Below are positions 36,081 to 43,079 of a DNA stretch of 64,000 bases, piece after piece. The notes under the pieces are model-generated. The model ran no database searches, was not told the DNA's origin, and worked only from the letters and a program-made list of their open reading frames with translations. The stretch is from Flammeovirga sp. SJP92 (GTDB lineage Bacteria > Bacteroidota > Bacteroidia > Cytophagales > Flammeovirgaceae), in assembly GCF_001583495.1 (NCBI RefSeq), contig NZ_LQAQ01000019.1:62001-126000 (forward strand). The letters run 5' to 3'. Position 1 is the first letter of the stretch. Every line of letters starts with the position of its first letter. A program made the position numbers and the translations under genes.

Positions 36081-37622
36081 TTATTTCCAAAAAATTTCTA
36101 TATGACGGTCTCCCGTCCATAAAGTAGTGCTGATGGATTTTTTTATTTTTTTAACTTTCCATGCATCGTTATTCAAATATATGAATTCTTGCTTAATAAC
36201 AACAGTTTCTGACATTTTATGATAAGCAATTAACAAAGTGCCTTCTCCAGCTTGAGGTTTGATTTCGATGTTCTTGGCTTTCTTCACATGTATAATCTCT
36301 GCATCGTTTTCGTGAGGCTGTCCTTTTAAAATAGCCACTGCTTTGCCAGCATTAGGAACTCCATAACCTACATAGTTGTTGCCGTAAGGATAAAACCATG
36401 AAGATTGAATAATTGCACCTCTTATTTCTTTTGCGGAAGCTTCAGGTTTCAACTGCCACAAACACGCCGCTAGACCTGTAATTACTGGAGCTGAAAAAGA
36501 TGTTCCAAATAGTGAATAACAAGATACTTCAGGTTTTACATAATCCAGAAAATCAGGACCTAAACTACTGTAACTCGCCTTCACACCTGATTTTGTTGTA
36601 GCACCGACACTCAATACTCCTTTTGCATCTGCTGGCGCACTTATGATTTCCCATTTTGAATCTCCTTCATTTCCTGCGGAGACAATCAGTAATACATCTT
36701 TTTCCTGCGTTGCAATTTCTGCCGCTTTTGTCACCATAGAAGTTTTCCCATCCATCTGTGACGGAAGGTAATCCTCTTCTTTCAAATCAAAGCCACTGGA
36801 ATACCCCAAAGAACTATTGATTAATTTAATACCTAATGAATCTACCATCCATTCCAATGCCATCACCCAGTTTTCTTCTTCACTCCTTGTCTCTTTGTCA
36901 CCATGATCAGTTCTAGCCAAATAAAACTCACTTTTATCCGCTAAACCATAACGCATATTGCCTTCATGCCCAGCAATCATTCTCAGCACTGTTGTACCAT
37001 GACTATCTGAACCTGTTCTTTTCTGTCCGAAAAAAGTTTGACTGGAAGTTTCTGGTCCTGATAAATAATCTTTAAAACCTAAAATGCGATCTTCATCAAA
37101 AAGGTGTTTTAAATAATCATTTTTGGGTGCATTGAAATATCCTGCATCAATTACACCAACCGTCACACCACTGCCATCTAGGTTTAAATCATAAATACTT
37201 TCTGGCTGTAATTGTTTCACGGAGTAAGAGGACTGTTTAAAATCTTTATCTTGACGAATTCCCGCTAGTTTCCAATTACGATTAACGGGTTTGATTTCTT
37301 TAATAAACGGAAGGTTGGAGAGTTGTTCCAATTCTTGTTTTGAAGCAACATCTACTGTTACAGCATTGAGCCAATTGGATTTTGTTTGAGCAGAAAAACC
37401 TTGCTGATGTAACGCTTCAGTATATTCCCGGCAGATAGATTGGTTAAAAATATCTAAATCTTCATTATTACACTTATCTACAAAAACTACCCAAAAGCGT
37501 TGATTTTCGGTTGCGAAAACTGGAAAAACAGTAAAAAGGATGAAAAAATAGCCTAGGAATACCTTTCTAAGCCGTCTTTCTCCTGAAAAAAAAACAGAAT
37601 AATTATCCAGTCTTATTGTCAT
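36081..37622 (-). CDS. S8-family subtilisin-like serine protease, secreted
   Basis: 513 residues, membrane/signal segment ~19-37. The N-terminal ~100 residues form an inhibitor-I9-like propeptide region. Catalytic triad: Asp in GVTVGVIDAGYF, His in SDSHGTTVLRMIAGH, Ser in GTSFSAPVITGLAA, with the oxyanion Asn in VSAGNEGDS. Residues after ~420 form a small C-terminal beta domain. It is expected to degrade proteins outside the inner membrane. Confidence 0.93.
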   Translation of the reverse strand: MTIRLDNYSVFFSGERRLRKVFLGYFFILFTVFPVFATENQRFWVVFVDKCNNEDLDIFNQSICREYTEALHQQGFSAQTKSNWLNAVTVDVASKQELEQLSNLPFIKEIKPVNRNWKLAGIRQDKDFKQSSYSVKQLQPESIYDLNLDGSGVTVGVIDAGYFNAPKNDYLKHLFDEDRILGFKDYLSGPETSSQTFFGQKRTGSDSHGTTVLRMIAGHEGNMRYGLADKSEFYLARTDHGDKETRSEEENWVMALEWMVDSLGIKLINSSLGYSSGFDLKEEDYLPSQMDGKTSMVTKAAEIATQEKDVLLIVSAGNEGDSKWEIISAPADAKGVLSVGATTKSGVKASYSSLGPDFLDYVKPEVSCYSLFGTSFSAPVITGLAACLWQLKPEASAKEIRGAIIQSSWFYPYGNNYVGYGVPNAGKAVAILKGQPHENDAEIIHVKKAKNIEIKPQAGEGTLLIAYHKMSETVVIKQEFIYLNNDAWKVKKIKKSISTTLWTGDRHIEIFWK

Positions 37623-37664
37623 CTAGTTTTGAAAATTCAATGGAAGAAGTAAATTCGAATTAAG

Positions 37665-37827
37665 TAAGTACTAGTACAAAAATAAACGGACATTTTATCT
37701 TATCTTTTTTATCCTACTCTTCGTTAGATTTTTATCGCGTAACTAAGGCTATGCTCTGTAAATCTGCCTTGATTAGAATAAAAAATATAAACTTAAAAGT
37801 GCCCCTTTACTTCTGTCCTAGTACTTA
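37665..37827. repeat. Palindromic element, copy B (~163 bp)
   Basis: Same layout as 22883-23046: left end TAAGTACTAGTACA mirrors the right end CTAGTACTTA, inner TTTTTTAT mirrors ATAAAAAA, and the central hairpin is CGTAAC-TAAG-GCTATG. The ~75-base centre aligns with copy A without gaps (for example CCTACTCTTCGTTAGA against CCTACTCTGCGTTAGA). It sits between the divergent S8 protease and aminopeptidase P genes. Confidence 0.75.
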
Positions 37828-37901
37828 GCAGTACAAGCGTCCTGCCGCTTAACTTGACGAAAAGTTAATCATAAATATTAATATATACACATAGATCAAT
37901 C

Positions 37902-39194
37902 ATGAGATACGAAAAAATCGACTCGACATTGTTCATTGAGAACCGTAAGCGTCTAGTAGAGAGATTAAAACCAAATTCAGTTGCTGTATTCAATTCAAGC
38001 GACATCATGCCTACTAGTGCTGACGGTACAATGCCATTTATTCAGCAAACTGACATCTTTTATTTAAGTGGTATTGATCAAGAAAAGAGTATTCTTGTGA
38101 TCAATCCTGACGCCAAAGATCCTGCTCACAGAGAAATGCTTTTCTTGATTGAAACGAATGAGGAAATTGCAATCTGGGAAGGAGCAAAATTGACAAAAGA
38201 ACAGGCTACTGAAGTTTCTGGAATCGAGTCGGTTTACTGGTTATCTGATTTCGATACGGTATTCAAAACGGTTGTTTTCGATTCAGAACACATCTACTTG
38301 AATACAAACGAGCACCTTCGTGCTGACACTACTGTTGAAACGCCGGATGATAGATTTAGAGTGGAATGCATGAAAAACTTCCCTCTTCATAAATACGAGC
38401 GTATTTCACCAATCATGCACGACTTACGTACTGTAAAGTCACAAATTGAGATTGATGTAATGCAAAAAGCTTGTAACATCACTGAGAAAGGTTTCAGAAG
38501 AGTATTAGAATTTACTAAGCCAGGTGTGAAGGAGTATGAAATCGAAGCAGAAATCACTCACGAGTTTGTTCGCAATGGCTCAAGAAGACATGCTTACACG
38601 CCAATCATCGCTTCAGGTTTCAATGCTTGTGTATTGCACTACATCGACAACGATCAAGTTTGTCAAGATGGTGACTTGTTATTAATGGACTTCGGTTGTG
38701 AGTACGGTAACTACGCTTCTGACTTAACACGTACCATCCCAGTAAATGGTAAGTTTACAGAACGTCAAGCGGCAGTTTACAGCGCTGTATTGAGAGTACA
38801 CAAAGCAGCAGCTAAAATGCTTGTTCCGGGCAACAACTTGATGGACTACCATGTGGAAGTTGGTAAATTGATGACAGAAGAATTAGTCGATTTAGGTTTG
38901 ATCACTCGTGAAGATATTGCGAACGAAGATCCAAAATGGCCTGCTTACAAGAAATACTTTATGCACGGTACTTCTCACCACATTGGCGTAGACGTTCATG
39001 ACTATGGCAACAGATATAAAACTTTTGAAGCTGGAATGGTATTTACAGTGGAGCCAGGTATTTATATCAGAGAGGAAAACATGGGTATCAGAATTGAAAA
39101 CGACTTCGTTATCCAAGAATCAGGTGAGCCATTTGACTTGATGAAAAATATTCCAATCGAGATTGAGGAGATTGAAAGCATTATGGCGAAGTAA
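37902..39194 (+). CDS. pepP: Xaa-Pro aminopeptidase (aminopeptidase P)
   Basis: 430 residues, M24B family, cytoplasmic. The N-terminal domain (1-~170) is the AMP_N fold. The catalytic pita-bread domain has the dinuclear metal ligands in LLMDFGCEYGNYASDLTRTIP (two Asp), GTSHHIGVDVHD (His), FTVEPGIYI (Glu) and GIRIENDFVI (Glu). It removes N-terminal residues preceding proline. A diverged copy of its last 23 codons lies at 39324-39392. Confidence 0.95.
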   Translation: MRYEKIDSTLFIENRKRLVERLKPNSVAVFNSSDIMPTSADGTMPFIQQTDIFYLSGIDQEKSILVINPDAKDPAHREMLFLIETNEEIAIWEGAKLTKEQATEVSGIESVYWLSDFDTVFKTVVFDSEHIYLNTNEHLRADTTVETPDDRFRVECMKNFPLHKYERISPIMHDLRTVKSQIEIDVMQKACNITEKGFRRVLEFTKPGVKEYEIEAEITHEFVRNGSRRHAYTPIIASGFNACVLHYIDNDQVCQDGDLLLMDFGCEYGNYASDLTRTIPVNGKFTERQAAVYSAVLRVHKAAAKMLVPGNNLMDYHVEVGKLMTEELVDLGLITREDIANEDPKWPAYKKYFMHGTSHHIGVDVHDYGNRYKTFEAGMVFTVEPGIYIREENMGIRIENDFVIQESGEPFDLMKNIPIEIEEIESIMAK

Positions 39195-39222
39195 TTCACT
39201 TTAGAGCTTTAATATATTATTG

Positions 39223-39265
39223 CACCCTAGTTTGATGTGAGACATTGAGCTAGGGTGTTTTTTTT
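39223..39265 (+). terminator. Intrinsic terminator of pepP
   Basis: CACCCTAG (39223-39230) with CTAGGGTG (39250-39257), followed by eight T. Confidence 0.9.
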
Positions 39266-39323
39266 ATTAACACAAATATTCATAGGAAATGCTATTGTTA
39301 AGATTAGATCTAATGTATTAGAC

Positions 39324-39392
39324 AATCCATTTGAATCGATAAAAAATAGTCCAATCAAGATGAAGGAGATCAAAAGCATTATGGTGAAATAA
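39324..39392 (+). pseudogene. Duplicated 3' end of pepP
   Basis: 69 bases align without gaps to 39126-39194, the last 23 codons of pepP including the stop, with 56 identical positions. The translation reads NPFESIKNSPIKMKEIKSIM against EPFDLMKNIPIEIEEIESIM. It lies between two terminators and has no start. It is a relic of a tandem duplication or of a recombination event at this site. Confidence 0.8.
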
Positions 39393-39410
39393 AAAAATAA
39401 ACTAACTTAG

Positions 39411-39440
39411 AGTTGTCAATCAGCTAATTGACAACTTTTT
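39411..39440 (+). terminator. Terminator behind the pepP fragment
   Basis: AGTTGTCAAT (39411-39420) pairs perfectly with ATTGACAACT (39427-39436), then T-run. It ends 27 bases before the next ATG. The TTG inside its 3' arm, followed 16 bases later by TAACTTTT, could double as promoter of the 39468 gene. Confidence 0.8.
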
Positions 39441-39467
39441 CTGACTTAACTTTTTACTAAACTAATT

Positions 39468-42224
39468 ATGCAAACTAAAAATCAACAGTTTCCTTTTACT
39501 ATATCATTACTAATAATGATGCTAATCTGTAATCTCAACTTTGCTAATAATAAAGATACACTACAAAATGAGAATACAACGAGTCACCCCTTAATGAGAA
39601 ACGATTCAATGAATAGTACATTGAATTACACATTAATCTTCAACAATTCAACAAAAGACACATCGAAAGAAACATCAACAATCGATAATTCAACGAAAGA
39701 TACAATTAATAATTTATCAGTTTGTTCTTTTGTCATCCTACTAATTCTGTTTGTCACCCTACTAATTCTAGCCAAAAGAATATGGAAATTTAATGATCAA
39801 AATTACCTCTACTTTAACTTATTATATTTCTTGACTACAATTTTCACATCAATTATTGCATTATCTATTCATTTTATATGGATAATAGATTATGATGTTA
39901 CAAAGGTAGACTATAAAGTTATTTTAGGAATATTCACTTTCTCTTTAGTCTTTTACAAATTTATTGCAGAGCCTAAGTTAAAAGAACAAAGGGAAAAAAA
40001 AGAAAAAGAGAAAAATGAAGGAGAAACAAAAAAAAGAATAATTGAAAGTTTAAAGGATGGAAGAAGGCATTCGATAGTAGGTATTGAAACGTTATTTACT
40101 ATTTATGATGATTTTTTGATAAGGAAAAAACTTCCACAAAGTATATATTTCCAAAAACTAGAAATACCTAAAGATTCCTTCTTTTTCAATGAGGATAATT
40201 ACAAATCAATCAACTCAGATTATTTAAAGTTATTGCATGATATGAGAGCTAAAATTAGGAATGCAAACTTAGAATTCGAGGACTTTGTCAAACTTTATGA
40301 TACAAATCAATTAGATGATTACTCAATAAAACGTAATATTGAAAATCTTATCAGGAAAACTGTATATGCTGGAAATGTTTTTAATGATGTTATCGAGAAA
40401 TTGAGTGATAAAAAGGAAGAGTTTATAATAGATTACAAATTAAACACAAAAAATTCACCGCTAAATAAATTATATAGTCTAGGAAAATTAAAGGCTTCAA
40501 TAACAAAGAAACCTCTCACTTCTTATAAATATGAAGATCTTAATAAATTTATTGTTTCGTCAAAAAATTTAGAAGAAATACTAAAAAAATTAATATTACA
40601 TATAAATTATTTTTACTTACTAGAGCAAAAAGAAAAACTCACACATAGCTATAAACTATTTAAAAAATTAAAAGTAGTAAAAGACACAAAAGAACTTAAA
40701 GAAATACTAATAAAGATAAAAACAGATAATTGCAAGAATAAAATTATTAATAAATCTGATAAAAGTATTAATATATTGTTATTAATTATAAATGACTATA
40801 AAAGTGAAAAAAAAATTAATCCTAAGGTTAATGTACAGGATATTGTAATAGAACTATATACAAAATTATATCAATTTTTAATTCATTTAAAAGAATTAAA
40901 CGATCAAGAAGACAACAATGATCAAGTAATCAACAACAATGATCAAGTAATCAACAATGATCAAGTAATCAACAACAATCAAGTAATCAACAACAATGAT
41001 CAAGTAATCAACAACAATGATCAAGTAATCAACAACAATCAAGAAATATACAACAATAACATAAAAATATTAACAGAATCTTTAGAGGATTTTAAAAAGA
41101 AAAAAACACTTCATCAGGTAATGGATTATTTAATTTATATAATTAAATTAAAGACAGTATTAATAAAAATAAAATGTTCTAATTTAAAATATTCATATTT
41201 TTTTTTAATTAAATATCCTTATAAGAATATAAAGTATAAATGCGTAAAAAAAATTGATAATTTAAAATCAAAAGGTATCAATGAAATAAAAGATGAAAAA
41301 AATAAATATCTCGAAAATTTTGAGAAAAAACCAAACTCTTTAGAAGAGTACAATATATTTAATGATTTAATCAAAAAGATTAAAATAGAAATTAAATTTG
41401 AAAAGGATAATGTATTTAATGATTTAATCAAAAAAATTAAATCAAAAAAGAATAATATGACTGATTTAATTGAACTAAATAATTCAATAGAAATATCATT
41501 ATCAACAATAAATGATTTGTATAAAGATAAAGTATGTAAATATATAGAATACAAGTACAAGGAAAAGGAAAAAGAAAAGGAAAAAGAAAAGGAAAAAGAA
41601 AAAGAAAAGGAAAAAGAAAAGGAAAAAGAAAAGGAAAAAGAAAAGGAAAAAGAAAAAGAAAAGGAAAAAGAAAAGGAAAAAGAAAAAGAAAAGGAAAAAG
41701 AAAAGGAAAAGGAAAAGGATCTATATAATTTAATTGATTTAATTGAGATAAAAGAAGTTATACTAAATAACAAAACAGTTTTTGAAAAAGAACCACCTAA
41801 AAACGATGATTGTTTCATTCATTTTTCTGACACAAACTATGATAAAGAACACCCATTATATTATCAACTCTTAGAGTTATCAGAAAAAATAAAGACTCTT
41901 CTACAAGAAGATAATAAACCTTATTATAAAGAAGGTGGATTTTATAACGAAATAGAATCTAAAGAAGGTGATGATGAATATTTACAAGACGGAATTAGAA
42001 TAATAAAACTTAAAGATGAAGATGTAATCAAGGACTATTTTTATAATGGTAGAGAAATAATTAAAATTGATCCAGAAAGAAGGTGGATAACCACCAATGA
42101 AAAAGTTAATTTTGACACGAAAGTCAATGCCCGTTATGAGAAATCCTTAAGTTTTATCAAGTCAAAATACGGCTATAAACATAGAGATGGTATAATATAT
42201 AAAAACAATGATGAATCAAATTAA
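39468..42224 (+). CDS. Large membrane protein with Asn-rich and EK tandem repeats
   Basis: 918 residues, no family recognised. N-terminal signal or helix (~10-26), a polar Ser/Thr/Asn segment (~27-80), and three membrane helices (~84-104, 115-141, 149-166), then a long cytoplasmic Lys-rich region. Residues ~484-525 repeat D-Q-V-I-N-N-N (21- and 18-base DNA units, 40919-41043). Residues 699-750 are 26 consecutive E-K pairs (41562-41717), a likely rigid single alpha-helix. The C-terminal ~150 residues are ordinary in composition (DGIRIIKLKDEDVIKDYF, RRWITTNEKVNFDTK). It is much more AT-rich than its neighbours. It overlaps the kinase gene by 17 bases, so the two are co-translated. Confidence 0.8.
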   Translation: MQTKNQQFPFTISLLIMMLICNLNFANNKDTLQNENTTSHPLMRNDSMNSTLNYTLIFNNSTKDTSKETSTIDNSTKDTINNLSVCSFVILLILFVTLLILAKRIWKFNDQNYLYFNLLYFLTTIFTSIIALSIHFIWIIDYDVTKVDYKVILGIFTFSLVFYKFIAEPKLKEQREKKEKEKNEGETKKRIIESLKDGRRHSIVGIETLFTIYDDFLIRKKLPQSIYFQKLEIPKDSFFFNEDNYKSINSDYLKLLHDMRAKIRNANLEFEDFVKLYDTNQLDDYSIKRNIENLIRKTVYAGNVFNDVIEKLSDKKEEFIIDYKLNTKNSPLNKLYSLGKLKASITKKPLTSYKYEDLNKFIVSSKNLEEILKKLILHINYFYLLEQKEKLTHSYKLFKKLKVVKDTKELKEILIKIKTDNCKNKIINKSDKSINILLLIINDYKSEKKINPKVNVQDIVIELYTKLYQFLIHLKELNDQEDNNDQVINNNDQVINNDQVINNNQVINNNDQVINNNDQVINNNQEIYNNNIKILTESLEDFKKKKTLHQVMDYLIYIIKLKTVLIKIKCSNLKYSYFFLIKYPYKNIKYKCVKKIDNLKSKGINEIKDEKNKYLENFEKKPNSLEEYNIFNDLIKKIKIEIKFEKDNVFNDLIKKIKSKKNNMTDLIELNNSIEISLSTINDLYKDKVCKYIEYKYKEKEKEKEKEKEKEKEKEKEKEKEKEKEKEKEKEKEKEKEKEKEKEKEKEKEKDLYNLIDLIEIKEVILNNKTVFEKEPPKNDDCFIHFSDTNYDKEHPLYYQLLELSEKIKTLLQEDNKPYYKEGGFYNEIESKEGDDEYLQDGIRIIKLKDEDVIKDYFYNGREIIKIDPERRWITTNEKVNFDTKVNARYEKSLSFIKSKYGYKHRDGIIYKNNDESN
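40919..41043 (+). repeat. In-frame 21/18-base tandem repeat
   Basis: Unit GATCAAGTAATCAACAACAA(T), with shortened units lacking three bases, about seven copies. All lengths are multiples of three, so copy-number change alters protein length, not frame. Confidence 0.9.
41562..41717 (+). repeat. Hexanucleotide repeat coding for (Glu-Lys)26
   Basis: 156 bases of GAAAAG/GAAAAA units, purine-only on this strand, encoding 26 E-K dipeptides. It should be prone to slippage in steps of two residues. Confidence 0.95.
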
Positions 42225-42873
42225 TAGCATAGTATCAAAGTTTTCTGATATTAGTTATCAAGAAATCCAAAAATCACTTCCTAAAGATTTCAATGAAATT
42301 GACAATGTTTTGGTTGAACTTGAAGAGATCAAAAAATCTTTTCTTGATAATATTGCTATACGTGATAAAAAAATCTTCATACATATGGCGGGGTTACCTG
42401 GAAGTGGTAAAACAACCTATTGTAAAGAAAATATCTTAAAAGAATATGACACTGAAGAAATTGTCTACTTAGGATTTGATGATGTAATGGAGAAAATATC
42501 TTACTATCAAATTGATAAAGAAATAAATACTACAATAGCTTTTTCAAATTGGGAAATTCCTGCCAGAATCTTAGGATATGAAATTTTAGCAGAAGCTTAT
42601 GAAAAAGGTTTATCCGTTATTCTTGATAATGGTGGTGCTAATCCAAAACATGTTGAGATCATCAATGCTTTCAAAGAAAGTGGCTATACAACTAAAATGT
42701 TTTACCTCAATGGTAAACCTGAAGAGTTGATTGACAGAATAAAAGAAAGAGAAAAAGTAACAAAAAGAGCCTTCCCTATTGAAAGACTTGGTCCTAGATA
42801 TGAAAGTTTACTTGAAAATATCAATATTTATAAAAATACAGTAGATGAATTTGTTGAAGTTTCCAATACATAA
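42208..42873 (+). CDS. Zeta-toxin-like P-loop kinase
   Basis: 221 residues. A helical N-terminus (1-50) is followed by HMAGLPGSGKTTYCKENIL (Walker A, ~62-69), YLGFDDVMEKI with the DD of zeta-type kinases, an ARILGYEILAEAYEKGLSV helix, ILDNGGANPKH, and a C-terminal lid Arg region (REKVTKRAFPIERLGPRY). Zeta/PezT proteins phosphorylate UDP-amino sugars, and related AAA_33 proteins phosphorylate other small molecules or RNA ends; the exact substrate is unknown. No small epsilon-type antitoxin gene is adjacent. Instead the gene overlaps the repeat-rich membrane protein by 17 bases. Start at 42208 or 42211 (ATGATG). Confidence 0.82.
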   Translation: MMNQINSIVSKFSDISYQEIQKSLPKDFNEIDNVLVELEEIKKSFLDNIAIRDKKIFIHMAGLPGSGKTTYCKENILKEYDTEEIVYLGFDDVMEKISYYQIDKEINTTIAFSNWEIPARILGYEILAEAYEKGLSVILDNGGANPKHVEIINAFKESGYTTKMFYLNGKPEELIDRIKEREKVTKRAFPIERLGPRYESLLENINIYKNTVDEFVEVSNT

Positions 42874-42898
42874 AATACTTGAATAAATAATCGAAAGA

Positions 42899-42941
42899 CA
42901 CCTTGACTTATGCTATCAACATTAAGTCAAGGTGTTTTTTT
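42899..42941 (+). terminator. Terminator of the membrane protein/kinase unit
   Basis: CACCTTGACTTA (42899-42910) pairs perfectly with TAAGTCAAGGTG (42923-42934), followed by seven T. Confidence 0.93.
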
Positions 42942-43079
42942 GCTCAAAAAATGCAAAAAATCATAAAAGAACGATGTACACAATTCTTTTCCTTAACTAA
43001 TATTAATCACTATTGAATACTAGGAAATAATTGCTGAAATTAGCTATTCAACGATCAAACTCGCAACTTATTAACTAGC

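Noticed and set aside
40919-41043. Regular repeats that might suggest a CRISPR array
   Set aside because: Units are contiguous without unique spacers and stay in one coding frame.
41219-41818. Minus-strand frame of 199 codons rich in Ser-Phe
   Set aside because: It is only the complement of the E-K repeat tract (SF repeats), a shadow of the plus-strand gene.
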